64,000 nucleotides of DNA from Draconibacterium sediminis (GTDB lineage: Bacteria; Bacteroidota; Bacteroidia; Bacteroidales; Prolixibacteraceae): assembly GCF_000949475.1 (NCBI RefSeq), contig NZ_JRHC01000003.1:372001-436000 (forward strand). The letters are read 5' to 3'. Both the position numbers and the translations under genes were made by a program. Below, one piece after another: positions 55,117 to 64,000 of this stretch. The stretch's first letter is position 1; each line of letters begins with the position of its first letter. The notes under the pieces were generated by a model, which worked only from the letters and a program-made list of their open reading frames with translations, was not told where the DNA came from and did no database searches.

Positions 55117-55955
55117 GAAATAAGTTATTTACAGATTAACGGATGAAACGCACAAATACATTCATACACAAATGATACTGATAAAATGGTGCAATTTTTA
55201 AAGGTAAATAAACATAAAATACTGAATAAATTCGATACGTGATTCACAGGCAGTAGATTCCTAAAATTGGATAAAATGGAATGTTAAAATCAATCCTCCA
55301 GAATAATCTTTATTGAACTATTACGTCTTGATGGGACATGAGTTCAGAACTGATTCAATATTACTATAAATAGCACATTTATTAAACTGAAAAGGAAAGA
55401 TAAAACCATAGTTTTAATGCTGATTATAAGAACAACAAAAACAATTAAAGCCTATGGTATAAACTTTCTATGTGGGAATTGTCCGGCCTCCTCCCAAAAA
55501 TAAATTCAAACTTAAATGTCAAACCTCAATTTTATGCAATAAATGAAAAACTTTTATTCATGAAATCAATGAATTTTACGGAGGAAATCAATGGAGTCAA
55601 CAAAAGTATTATTCATCCATGTCACGTATATGTATATTCTAGCAATAGCTTCATCAAATATTTCGAAAATAGGGGCAACCTCACATAAGGCGTCACAGCA
55701 ACAAAAATCTGTATCGGTAATAGTTCCCGACCAGGCAAGTGAGCTTCTATCTGTATTTGGTTTAGAGTTAGAGGAGGTAATTCAATAAAAGGGAGCAGCC
55801 AGCCTTTGGTGCTTACAGATGTTATGTTGGAAAAATCATTTTTAAAATGAAACTATGGCACAATATTGAAAGAATTAACACATTGTCGAAAAAAATGTAT
55901 CTGCCCTTACACTATTTTTGAAACGAACTAAAAACAAATCTAACGCAATAATAAT
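55117..55955. other. Gene-poor 840-bp gap
   Basis: No credible gene. The longest ORF, 55591-55788 (65 codons, ending SELLSVFGLELEEVIQ), has a purine-rich ggaggaa 10 bp before its ATG and could be a short gene or a fragment of a larger one, but I do not recognise it. Base content is close to that of other intergenic DNA. Given the wrecked genes nearby, this may be a decayed gene. Confidence 0.4.
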
Positions 55956-57494
55956 ATGATTACAAAAGCTTATAGAATCCTAACTTTTCTGTTGCTTGGA
56001 ATTTTATTACTTCTTAGTGCATGTTCCTCAAAAGTTGAGACAAAAACAAAGGAACGCCCAAATATAATTTTCCTAATGGACGACCAGCACCGCTGGGATG
56101 CCCTGGGAGTTGAAAAAAGTGTGGTAGTAACACCTAATTTAGATGAACTGGCAAAAAATGGTGTGCGTTTTACGGAAGCGGTTTGCCAGGCACCCATGTG
56201 CATTGCCAGCCGAAACTCCATGATGTTTGGATTGTATGCCAACCAAACCGGAGTATTACGAAATGGACGAGGAATTCCCGATGATAAACTTCCGATACCA
56301 CCACTGGCACAAGTATTTGCTAATGCAGGTTACGAAACTGCAGGATTTGGCAAAACGCATTGGGGAGTTACTTGTAATACACGTGGTTTTGAAACACGAT
56401 ACGCAGCCGAAGTTTTTGAGGAAGGTGCCATAATGATGAAAGATCTTAATCCTGAAGCCAAGCAACGGTATTTAGATGAAACAATTGGCTATGGTCCTGG
56501 AGAAGAAGATCCCTCGGGTTATATAGGCGAAACCAGTAAACTTCCAGAACAAGACCACCGCGATGGATGGGTAACAGAAAAATGCCTGGAATATATAAAA
56601 GGAAGGGAAGATGAACGCCCCCTGTTTTTATATCTGTCGTTTTTAAAACCACATGCCGGTCATAATGTCCCGGAAGGATTTGAAGACAGTTATAATCTTG
56701 ATGAAACAAAGTATGCAGAGCAACCACCATGGGAAAAAGATAATTCGCCACATGCCGAAGGGGTAAACCGCCGCGAAATGTACGAAGGCTTTTGGAAAGA
56801 TGCCAGCGAGGAGCAATGGAAAGAAATGACCATGCGTTATTATGCCAACTGCACCTGGATTGATGATATGTTTGGCAGAACGCTGAAAGCCTTGGAAGAA
56901 AAAGGTTTGCTTGAAAACTCAATTATCATTTATGTTTCCGACCATGGCGAGATGCTGGGCGAGAGGTATTATCGTTTTAATAAGTATTGCTTGTATGATG
57001 CCAGTGTTCGTGTGCCCATAATCATCTCGGGTTCTGCCCTGCCTATTGAATGGAAAGGAAAAGAGGATACTCGTCCGGCAGAACTGGTTGATGTTTATCC
57101 TACCTTATTAAAAGCTGCTGGTATACAAGTTCCTGAAAAAGCAGTTGGAATAAATCTTTTAAATAAAGAACAAACACGCGAAGCTTCGTTTTGCGCCTTG
57201 CACGAACGAGAGGATGAAGCATCGTTTATGGTGCGCACTGAAAACCATAAGTTGATATTGTGTTTCACCCGAAAGGAGAATGCTTCAACATATACAAAAG
57301 CTGATATTATTGGTGGCGAATTTTACGACCTACGAAACGATCCCAAAGAATGGAGCAATTTGTACGAAGATAAAACCATCGAAATGATAAAGGCTGAGAT
57401 GACGGACATTATGATGGCAAAATTGGCTACCATGGCTTGTATGGTTCCGGAAATGAATCTGGAACAGCATTTTGAATTAACCCGTGATAAATAG
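55956..57494 (+). CDS. S1-family sulfatase, lipoprotein
   Basis: A 512-residue arylsulfatase-type enzyme. Lipobox LLSAC gives Cys23. Metal and active-site marks: NIIFLMDDQHRWD (D42, D43), the sulfatase signature C82-I-A-S-R86 in which Cys82 would be converted to formylglycine, GFGKTHWG, and YVSDHGEMLGE. A CxASR motif instead of the usual CxPSR is a permitted variant. It removes sulfate esters from a glycan in the periplasm or at the surface. No formylglycine-generating maturase is in the window. Followed after 4 bp by the alginate-lyase-family gene. Confidence 0.93.
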   Translation: MITKAYRILTFLLLGILLLLSACSSKVETKTKERPNIIFLMDDQHRWDALGVEKSVVVTPNLDELAKNGVRFTEAVCQAPMCIASRNSMMFGLYANQTGVLRNGRGIPDDKLPIPPLAQVFANAGYETAGFGKTHWGVTCNTRGFETRYAAEVFEEGAIMMKDLNPEAKQRYLDETIGYGPGEEDPSGYIGETSKLPEQDHRDGWVTEKCLEYIKGREDERPLFLYLSFLKPHAGHNVPEGFEDSYNLDETKYAEQPPWEKDNSPHAEGVNRREMYEGFWKDASEEQWKEMTMRYYANCTWIDDMFGRTLKALEEKGLLENSIIIYVSDHGEMLGERYYRFNKYCLYDASVRVPIIISGSALPIEWKGKEDTRPAELVDVYPTLLKAAGIQVPEKAVGINLLNKEQTREASFCALHEREDEASFMVRTENHKLILCFTRKENASTYTKADIIGGEFYDLRNDPKEWSNLYEDKTIEMIKAEMTDIMMAKLATMACMVPEMNLEQHFELTRDK

Positions 57495-57498
57495 AAGA

Positions 57499-58863
57499 AT
57501 GAAGAAGATTATACTTATTTGTTTAGTGTGTTGGTGCACAGTTGCCCAGGCTGTTGATGTTAAGGACCTGAAGTGTGAGCTGAATATTATGCCGGCAGGA
57601 ATCACTACTGCAGAACCATGTTTTAGCTGGACCTTTGTAAGTGATGATGTAAGCCCGGAACATGGTAGTTCCCGAATGATGGCTTCAGAAGCTGTTCGAA
57701 TGACATGTCAAAAATTGATTTATTTAAATGTGGAGCGCTTGGAATTAGCCAGGCAGAAGATCGGGGTGGGAGATTCTTTATATACAAAAGCATATGAGAG
57801 TATAATCGTTCTTGCCAATAACGAACTAAAAAAGAAGATCGATCCGGTTACCAACAAAACTGTGTTGCCAGCCAGTGGCGATATACACGACTATTATACG
57901 CTGGGATCATACTATTGGCCTGATTCCAGTAAAGAGGATGGTTTGCCATGGATTTATAAAGACGGAGAGTTCAATCCAATAAACCAAGGACCAGAAACCG
58001 ATTGGACGCGATTGAAGGAATTATTCTCATCATTAAATACGCTGAATTTGGCCTACTATTTTTCGGGAGATGAAAAATACATTTTAAAGGCCAGAAAGAT
58101 TGTTCGCGTTTGGTTTATCGATGAAAATACAAAAGTAAATCCCAATGTTGATTACGGAAAAGCTATTCCCGGAAAAGTTTCCGGAACCAATTTTGCCATC
58201 ATCGATTGGACCGATCTTGGCAAGGTTATAACAACCATTCAATTATTGGAGAAGAGCAATTTGTGGAGTGCTAATGATAGTATTGTAATGGAGAAATGGT
58301 TGAATGACTATTACAAATGGTTAACCGAAAGTGAATTCGGAATTCTTGAGAGTACCAGAAGTAACAACCATGCCACTAACTACGACTATCAGCTGATTGG
58401 ACTTATGATTTATTTGGGAAAACTTGAAGAAGCTGAGGCTAAGCTTGAAGAAGTCAAACTTACGCGTATTGCTACGCAGATCGATCAGGATGGGGGTCAA
58501 CCCCACGAGCTGGCTCGGACAAAATCGGTTAACTATACAGTCAATAACTTGTGGGCTTTAGCAAGAATTGCAGACTTGGGGCGTCGTTTTACCCGTGTAG
58601 ATTTATGGGACTATCAAAGTGAGAATGGAGCTAGTATAAAAAAGGCCTTTGATTTTGTAATTCCTTATTTTAAAGGAGAAGCTAACTGGAAATGGAAACA
58701 AATAACCGGAGGAGGAGCCAAAAAACAATTGGTAAATCTGGCTTTGCCAATGGTTAGTAAAAGCGAATTGATGCTTGAGGAAAAAATTCTCCCGGATGGA
58801 CTCAATGGCTATGACAAATTTAAGCCTTACGATGTGCTTATATATGCTCCAGACAACGATTAA
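57499..58863 (+). CDS. Alginate-lyase-family protein with GH78-like N-terminus
   Basis: A 454-residue exported protein (signal peptide 1-18 ending AQA). Residues about 19-48 (VKDLKCELNIMPAGI, EPCFSWTFVSDD) resemble the start of GH78 rhamnosidases, which typically open with LxCExxxxPxGI...PxxSW. From about residue 70 the protein matches alginate lyase superfamily proteins (SGDIHDYYTLGSYYWPD, NPNVDYGKAIPG, STRSNNHATNYDYQLIGL, GGQPHELARTKSVNYTVNNLWAL). It thus looks like a chimera in which a rhamnosidase leader was joined to a lyase. The lyase should cleave uronate-containing chains. I chose ATG 57499 over the GTG at 57484, which overlaps the sulfatase gene. Confidence 0.83.
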   Translation: MKKIILICLVCWCTVAQAVDVKDLKCELNIMPAGITTAEPCFSWTFVSDDVSPEHGSSRMMASEAVRMTCQKLIYLNVERLELARQKIGVGDSLYTKAYESIIVLANNELKKKIDPVTNKTVLPASGDIHDYYTLGSYYWPDSSKEDGLPWIYKDGEFNPINQGPETDWTRLKELFSSLNTLNLAYYFSGDEKYILKARKIVRVWFIDENTKVNPNVDYGKAIPGKVSGTNFAIIDWTDLGKVITTIQLLEKSNLWSANDSIVMEKWLNDYYKWLTESEFGILESTRSNNHATNYDYQLIGLMIYLGKLEEAEAKLEEVKLTRIATQIDQDGGQPHELARTKSVNYTVNNLWALARIADLGRRFTRVDLWDYQSENGASIKKAFDFVIPYFKGEANWKWKQITGGGAKKQLVNLALPMVSKSELMLEEKILPDGLNGYDKFKPYDVLIYAPDND

Positions 58864-58909
58864 AACTTTATGATTTTCATGTATCTAACAAAAATTGAAC
58901 CTTAAAACT

Positions 58910-60385
58910 ATGACAACGAATTATTTACTTGCCCTAATAATTGGGCTTATAGCATTCAGTTCATGCAATAAAAATGAACAAACACCCAAACCCTATGTCG
59001 TATTTATCCTAACCGACCAATGGCGGGCATCATCGTTGGGTTATGCCGGCGATGATATGGTGCAAACGCCGCATTTAGACGAATTTACAAAGGCCGCCGT
59101 AAACTTTAAAAATACGGTTTCGGTAACTCCGGTTTGTACTCCTTACCGGGCATCGTTAATGACCGGGCGTTATCCTTCCTCTACCGGGATGTTCATAAAC
59201 GACCTCTACTTGCCTTCGGAAGAATTGTGTTTTGCCGAAATTTTTAACGCCGCAGGTTACAACACTGCTTACCTGGGAAAGTGGCATCTTGACGGCCATG
59301 GAAGAGGAAGTAATGTTGCCCCGGAACGTCGTCAGGGATGGACATTTTGGAAAGGATCGGAATGTGACCATAATTATGTGAATGAGCATTATTTTGATAA
59401 CGATAACCCCGATAAAAAACATTGGGAAGGCTATTCTACCTATGCCATAGCCGATGAGGCGAATAATTACATGGAGAATGTGGTGAAAAATGACAATCCG
59501 TTTTGTTTATTTGTTTCGCTCGGAACACCCCATTTCCCGCATCAAACTGCTCCTGAAGAATTGAAAGCTTTGTATCCGCCGGAAAAACTTAGCCTGCCAC
59601 CTAACGTTCCTGAAAATTGGAAAGAGGAAGCACTAAAAGAACTACAGGGGTATTACGCGCATTGTACAGCAACCGACAAAGCTATAGGCGATATCATTAA
59701 TAAAGTTAAAGAACTGGGAATTTATGACAATTCGATAATTGTTTTTACATCCGATCATGGCGAAATGATGGGGGGACACGATTTCCGACCATACATGAAA
59801 CACCAGCCTTTTTCCGAATCAGCCAACGTGCCATTCTTAGTGGCGTACCCCAATATGGGAAACAATGCAGGGAAAGTTGCTGAAGCAGCCATTACCACAC
59901 CCGATATCCTACCTTCTTTGCTTGCTTTGTGTAATATCGATATCCCTGAGACCATTGAAGGCTATGACTTGTCGTCGATATTTAAGTCTCCGGAACAAGA
60001 CAAAGAAAGAGCCGCTTTATACATGAATTTAAGCCCGTTTGGTATCGCATTTCCAACAGACGAATACCGTGCTGTACGTACCAACCAGTACACCTATGTA
60101 CAAACACCTGATGGTCCTTCCATGCTTTTCGACGATAAAAACGATTTCTATCAAATGAATAATCTGGTAAATCAACCGGAGTATAAGGAAGTTCAACAAA
60201 AGCTTGAAAAACAATTGATTGAAGAATTGAAACGAATAGGTGAGGAGGAAATTCATCCGCGCGAATATTACCTTGAAAAGTTTGGGTATTTTGGTAGAAA
60301 AGAATTTCGTGAAGATTATCACATTGCCAGCGTAAACGATGTTAAAACAGTTGTTAGCCCGTATAAAACTTTTGAAATAAAATAG
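58910..60385 (+). CDS. S1-family sulfatase, lipoprotein
   Basis: A 491-residue sulfatase from ATG 58910; the TTG at 58895 is in frame but unlikely. Lipobox IAFSSC gives Cys19. Marks: VFILTDQWRASSLG, the catalytic motif C76-T-P-Y-R80 (Cys becomes formylglycine), TAYLGKWHLDG, and FTSDHGEMMGGHDF. CxPYR is a Bacteroidota variant of CxPSR. It follows the lyase-family gene by 46 bp. The two sulfatases differ enough in sequence to act on different positions of the same glycan. Confidence 0.93.
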   Translation: MTTNYLLALIIGLIAFSSCNKNEQTPKPYVVFILTDQWRASSLGYAGDDMVQTPHLDEFTKAAVNFKNTVSVTPVCTPYRASLMTGRYPSSTGMFINDLYLPSEELCFAEIFNAAGYNTAYLGKWHLDGHGRGSNVAPERRQGWTFWKGSECDHNYVNEHYFDNDNPDKKHWEGYSTYAIADEANNYMENVVKNDNPFCLFVSLGTPHFPHQTAPEELKALYPPEKLSLPPNVPENWKEEALKELQGYYAHCTATDKAIGDIINKVKELGIYDNSIIVFTSDHGEMMGGHDFRPYMKHQPFSESANVPFLVAYPNMGNNAGKVAEAAITTPDILPSLLALCNIDIPETIEGYDLSSIFKSPEQDKERAALYMNLSPFGIAFPTDEYRAVRTNQYTYVQTPDGPSMLFDDKNDFYQMNNLVNQPEYKEVQQKLEKQLIEELKRIGEEEIHPREYYLEKFGYFGRKEFREDYHIASVNDVKTVVSPYKTFEIK

Positions 60386-60437
60386 TATCTATTACTGCAT
60401 TAACTACAAAATGCTCGAAAACAAATAGTTTAATAAA

Positions 60438-60683
60438 ATGAAGATAACAGCGAAATACTTGCGCACGTTGCTGATACTAACGGTGGTATTTAGCTCATGC
60501 AAAAAACACGAGCATCCCCCCCCGAAAAACTAGTTTTGTGCCTTAAATAAGTTAAGTGATCCTCTTATTTTTGATATTGCGTTTGAGAGTAAGTACTACC
60601 TGATTTTCTATAGAGATAGCCAGAAATTGAACGATATTATAAAAGATTGGGACATTTTAGATAAAACCTTATTAGGGAAATAA
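60438..60683 (+). pseudogene. Broken lipoprotein gene with C8 tract and in-frame stop
   Basis: ATG at 60438 starts a good lipoprotein leader (LLILTVVFSSC), continues KKHEHPPPKN and stops at TAG 60531. The same frame stays open for another 49 codons (LSDPLIFDIAFESKYYLIFYRDSQ then LNDIIKDWDILDKTLLGK) to a TAA at 60681-60683. The leader contains eight consecutive C residues (60516-60523), a tract prone to slippage. It may be a decayed gene fused from two parts, or a phase-variable ORF. The leader style KKxxPPPKPN is common in surface sulfatases and glycosidases, so a deleted enzyme gene is likely. Confidence 0.55.
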
Positions 60684-60764
60684 CGATTTTTGAAAACTGT
60701 AAGAAGTTGAACGAGTGTTTTTATAATAAGTAGTTATTTATTTCTGCAAAAAAAAGATTAGTAA

Positions 60765-62510
60765 ATGATAAGATTGATTGTATTTATTTATTTGGTTTGT
60801 TTTGCTTTCGTTGAATTGAAGGCACAGAGCAATGTTAACTCAAAACTTGTTTACAGAGATTCAAGAGTACGAGATTACATAACCCCGGCAGCGATTGTTT
60901 GGAAATCGGATACTACCGGTGAGTACATCAAAAACGCAGAAAACCTGCTGAATAGTGGAAATGGACAAGCCGATTTATCCAAGACAAATCTCTGTATTCT
61001 TAAAAATTCAAAAGAGCATCATGCTTCAATAATTTTCGATTTTGGGAAAGAGATACATGGCGGACTGCAAATTGTAACCGATATGTTTCCCAATAAACTG
61101 GGAGAAAAAGTACACCTCCGTTTTGGAGAGTCACTATCTGAAACCATTTCGGAAGTTATACCCGAAGCGGGAGCTGCAACTAATGAACATGCCATGAGAG
61201 ATTTTGAAATTACCCTGCCGTGGTTGGGTAAACTCGATATTGGAAATACAGGATTTCGGTTTGTACGAATCGATTTGTTGAGTAACAATGCTCAGCTAAA
61301 TCTGAAAGAGTTCAATGGCATATTTATTTATCGTGATATACCTTACCTGGGGAGTTTTACATGCAACGATAGCCTATTGAACCGGATATGGCAAACAGGA
61401 GCCTATACCGTTCATTTAAACATGCAAGAGTATTTGTGGGATGGAATTAAACGCGACCGATTGGTTTGGGTGGGTGATTTACATCCTGAAATAAAAACAA
61501 TAAATTCGGTTTTTGGATACAACGAAGTAGTACCCAAAAGCCTTGATTTAATTCGCGATATTACGCCGGTTGAAGAGTGGATGAATGGAATAACCTCTTA
61601 TTCCATGTGGTGGGTAATAATTCATAAAGACTGGTATTTGAATAATGGCGATTTAGAATACCTGAAGCAACAGAGAGAATATTTATTGGCCTTATTAGAA
61701 AAGTTCGCTTCTATGGTTGGCGAAGATGGAAAAGAGCAGCTAACAGGTCGTCGGTTTTTGGATTGGCCTAGTAGTCCATACCCTGAAGCCATTGATGCGG
61801 GCTACCATGCACTGCTAAAAATGACTTTGGAAGCAGGGGTGTTACTTAGTTTCGAGCTGGAAGAAGATGAAACGGCGAAGCTTTGCCAAAATAAGGCAGC
61901 TCTTATGGAAAAAGTGGTACCCGACCATGTTGATTCTAAACAAGCAGCAGCTCTGTTGGCTTTAGCCAATTCTATTTCAGAAAAGGAGGCAAATGCTGTA
62001 ATTGAAAAAGACGGAGCACAACGTTTTTCTACCTTTTACGGGTATTACATGTTGTTGGCCATGGCGAAAGCTGATAATTATTCGGGAGCATTAGAGATTA
62101 TTAAAGCGTATTGGGGAGGAATGCTTCAATTGGGGGCCACGACCTTTTGGGAAGATTTTAATATTGAATGGATGGAGAATGCTGGCAGGATAGACGAAAT
62201 GCCAAAAGAAGGATCGGTGGATGTACATGCAACTTATGGCGATTATTGCTATCAGGGTTTACGCCATAGTTTTTGCCATGGTTGGGCATCGGGGCCAACA
62301 GCATGGTTGTCGGAACATGTGTTGGGTATAAAAGTACTTGAGCCGGGTTGTAAAAAGATTGCAATTGAACCCAATTTGGGTAATTTGCAATGGGTTGAGG
62401 GTACCTATCCAACTCCTCAAGGACTTATTAAGGTTAGACACGAAAAACAGGCAAATGGAAAGATTATATCTGATTTAACTGTACCAGCTGGAATAGAAGT
62501 TGTTGAGTGA
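60765..62510 (+). CDS. Short GH78-type alpha-L-rhamnosidase
   Basis: A 581-residue exported enzyme (signal peptide ending LKAQ). The catalytic (alpha/alpha)6 barrel of GH78 is recognisable in LWDGIKRDRLVWVGDLHPE, the LGATTFWEDFN motif and CHGWASGPTAWLSEHVLGI, as well as in the C-terminal PGCKKIAIEPNLGNLQWVEG. The usual N-terminal beta domains of 700-1,000-residue GH78 proteins are missing, and the leader motif typical of them appears on the lyase protein at 57499. It may remove terminal rhamnose or a related sugar. 254 bp after the broken lipoprotein gene. Confidence 0.85.
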   Translation: MIRLIVFIYLVCFAFVELKAQSNVNSKLVYRDSRVRDYITPAAIVWKSDTTGEYIKNAENLLNSGNGQADLSKTNLCILKNSKEHHASIIFDFGKEIHGGLQIVTDMFPNKLGEKVHLRFGESLSETISEVIPEAGAATNEHAMRDFEITLPWLGKLDIGNTGFRFVRIDLLSNNAQLNLKEFNGIFIYRDIPYLGSFTCNDSLLNRIWQTGAYTVHLNMQEYLWDGIKRDRLVWVGDLHPEIKTINSVFGYNEVVPKSLDLIRDITPVEEWMNGITSYSMWWVIIHKDWYLNNGDLEYLKQQREYLLALLEKFASMVGEDGKEQLTGRRFLDWPSSPYPEAIDAGYHALLKMTLEAGVLLSFELEEDETAKLCQNKAALMEKVVPDHVDSKQAAALLALANSISEKEANAVIEKDGAQRFSTFYGYYMLLAMAKADNYSGALEIIKAYWGGMLQLGATTFWEDFNIEWMENAGRIDEMPKEGSVDVHATYGDYCYQGLRHSFCHGWASGPTAWLSEHVLGIKVLEPGCKKIAIEPNLGNLQWVEGTYPTPQGLIKVRHEKQANGKIISDLTVPAGIEVVE

Positions 62511-62552
62511 TAAGTTTGGAATGTTTTATTCGAAATAATAAATATACAATAC

Positions 62553-62944
62553 ATTGCGAAGATAGCAATTGCAAATGACCACGATGGTTATGAAATGGAA
62601 TTGCCTCTTTAGATTGGCTGGAGAAACGAAACTACGAGATTAAAATTTTGGTACCGACTCCTTAGAATAAGTAGATTTCCCGGATTATTTACATTCACTC
62701 GCTAATGTAATTGAGAGAGGCGAATTAGAATTTGGTATTTTGCTTTTTGGCAGCGGGTAGACTGTATCGTTTACTGCAAATAAACACCAGAGAATTCGTT
62801 GGAGCGCTGTGTAGGATTTCATTGATTGCAAAATTAGCAAGAGAACACGACAATACCAATGTTTTATGTATTCTCGGGCGCTTTTTAATTCGTGAAGAAG
62901 GAATAGAATTCTTGCTAACTTTTTTTGAAATAGAATTCAAGTGA
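62553..62944 (+). pseudogene. rpiB/lacAB-type isomerase relic
   Basis: Fragments of a ribose-5-phosphate isomerase B protein are found in order in different frames: IAIANDHDGYEMELPL (from about 62562, then a stop), GELEFGILLFGSG (about 62715, then a stop), TANKHQRIRWSAV, and finally LAREHDNTNVLCILGRFLIREEGIEFLLTFFE to the stop at 62942. Several frameshifts and stops make it non-functional. The family catalyses aldose-ketose isomerisation and often sits in sugar-utilisation loci. The decay is recent enough that almost every conserved motif is still readable. Confidence 0.85.
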
Positions 62945-63022
62945 GGTCGACATCACAAGCGCATTGATAAGGTTTCTGTTTGTTCTGTAGTATAAGGTTC
63001 GTCGCCTAAATGGTATAAAAAA

Positions 63023-63895
63023 TCAATTAAGCCCTTTTCTGAAGTCAGAAGGACTCATGCCTGTTTTCTTTTTAAATAACAAACTAAAGTGATAAATATT
63101 TTGGAACCCAAGTTGAAAGGAAATTTCTGTAATTGATTTATTCGTAGATACCAATAACTCTTTAGCCCTGATAATTCGCAATTGAAGATGATATTGTGCA
63201 GGTGCAACACCAGTATATTTTTTAAACATTTTACGAAAATAGGAATAGCCAACGTTGTACTCTTGTGCCAGTGTTTCCATATTATACTCCATTTCAATAT
63301 TCTGCCGCATTTGGAAGCGCACCTTTTCAATAACTTCAGCTATATATTTACCCGAGAATTCTTTTCGCTTTTCAAACGAAACAATGTATCCCAGCAGTTT
63401 TACTATCATGCCCGATGCAATTTGTTGAAATCCCGGGCGTTCTTTTTCAACCAAATCATAAATCTTTAAATAAGTGTCAATTATTTCTTCTTTTATACCA
63501 CAATTAATTACAGGTTGTGCTGGTGAAAAGATATTGTTTTTCAGCAATTCGTTGGCGATTTTGCCATTAAACCCAATATAATTTTCCGTCCATCCTGTTG
63601 TACGTATTGGCCGATAACGGTGCCACTCGTTAGGCAGTATTAGTAATATACTACCCGGTTTTACTTGAAATTTGCCATGTTTGTTCTCAAATATACCAGT
63701 GCCTTCGGTAATGTAATTCAGCTGATATTCTTGTAAAATACGCCCTGATTCCCAATTGAAGAAATATTCTGAGGGATGTTCTGTTGGTGGGTATAGGGTT
63801 TTGGCTGATATGGTCGAGGTTCCGGCAACATTCAGATATAATCCCCAGTTAATATCCTCATCAGCGGTTGTCAGGTATTTAAAGTAATCTTTCAT
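63023..63895 (-). CDS. AraC family regulator, second copy bracketing the cluster
   Basis: A 290-residue protein with a cupin-like sensor (YFFNWESGRILQEYQ, WHRYRPIRTTGWTENYIGFNG) and AraC DNA-binding domain (NMETLAQEYNVGYSYFRKMFKKYTGVAP, KSITEISFQLGFQNIYHFSLLFKKKTGMSP). It shares the NWE-GRIL-E-Q and WHRYRP--TTGWTE motifs with the protein at 49539-50423 at similar positions, so the two are paralogues. It is transcribed convergently towards the rpiB relic. Probably regulates genes beyond the right edge or the same cluster. The 105 bp after it, to the window end, holds no gene. Confidence 0.92.
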   Translation of the reverse strand: MKDYFKYLTTADEDINWGLYLNVAGTSTISAKTLYPPTEHPSEYFFNWESGRILQEYQLNYITEGTGIFENKHGKFQVKPGSILLILPNEWHRYRPIRTTGWTENYIGFNGKIANELLKNNIFSPAQPVINCGIKEEIIDTYLKIYDLVEKERPGFQQIASGMIVKLLGYIVSFEKRKEFSGKYIAEVIEKVRFQMRQNIEMEYNMETLAQEYNVGYSYFRKMFKKYTGVAPAQYHLQLRIIRAKELLVSTNKSITEISFQLGFQNIYHFSLLFKKKTGMSPSDFRKGLN

Positions 63896-64000
63896 AAAAG
63901 AGTGTCAAAATATATAAAAAAACTGCCAAAATAACTATTGTATACCATTTTTTTTACCAATATTTTTGAAACCTAATTAATATCAATAAAACTTAAAACT

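Noticed and set aside
55591..55788. 65-residue gene in the 55-kb gap
   Set aside because: No recognisable domain; kept only as a note in the gap entry.
62732..62944. Independent 70-residue gene
   Set aside because: Its C-terminal part is the end of the rpiB relic and the start is out of the ancestral frame.

Overview
This window comes from a Bacteroidota chromosome, most likely a marine or sediment Bacteroidia of the Marinilabiliales/Prolixibacteraceae type. The evidence is an AT-rich genome, A-rich leaders in place of Shine-Dalgarno sites, occasional TAnnTTTG promoter boxes, a SusC/SusD pair, PorP/SprF proteins with a gliding-motility C-terminal domain protein (type IX secretion), S1 sulfatases and alpha-L-rhamnosidases. 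The taxon below phylum is an inference.

Region 1 (1-10.7 kb, minus strand) is an accessory island. A XerD-type tyrosine recombinase (9589-10719) reads towards a 1,123-bp unit (8372-9494) built like an integron gene cassette: one ORF of unknown function followed by a long imperfect palindrome whose outer end is complementary to the first bases of the unit itself. Next to it is a three-gene operon in the order TerB-domain protein, P-loop ATPase, DEAD/DEAH helicase. That is the composition and order of the anti-phage system Shango (SngA-SngB-SngC). An AlbA_2/Schlafen-type ATP-binding protein follows. The SngA-like protein has an unusual front half: signal peptide, SH3b domain, membrane helix, TM2 domain and four 37-residue repeats. 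The recombinase lacks the integron-integrase insertion, so this may be an integron-like cassette platform run by a non-IntI enzyme and carrying defence genes.

Region 2 (11-31 kb) is mostly core genome: a secreted carboxylesterase, PabC/PabB folate genes, YggS, a dihydroorotate-dehydrogenase-like protein, a lectin/PKD surface protein with two PorP/SprF proteins, a HEAT-repeat protein, a MATE exporter, UvrA, an ECF sigma factor, NhaA, and an SPFH membrane-protein locus with several very small genes.

Region 3 (31-64 kb) is a sugar and polysaccharide utilisation region. A LacI regulator diverges from an oxidative L-fucose/L-rhamnose-type operon (mutarotase, aldo/keto reductase, lactonase, zinc dehydrogenase), with a striking inverted-repeat operator between them. 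Then come a DUF2264 protein, SusC/SusD, ThuA, a Gfo/Idh/MocA oxidoreductase, a DUF6807 protein, and three AraC regulators. Two of the AraC proteins are paralogues that bracket a GH106 rhamnosidase, an AraA/FucI-type isomerase, two sulfatases, an alginate-lyase-family protein with a rhamnosidase-like N-terminus, and a short GH78 enzyme. Together these suggest depolymerisation and desulfation of a sulfated, uronate- and deoxyhexose-containing glycan. The locus also holds three wrecked genes (a GH2 tail, an rpiB relic, a lipoprotein leader with a C8 tract) and a tRNA 3' fragment, so it has been rearranged repeatedly.
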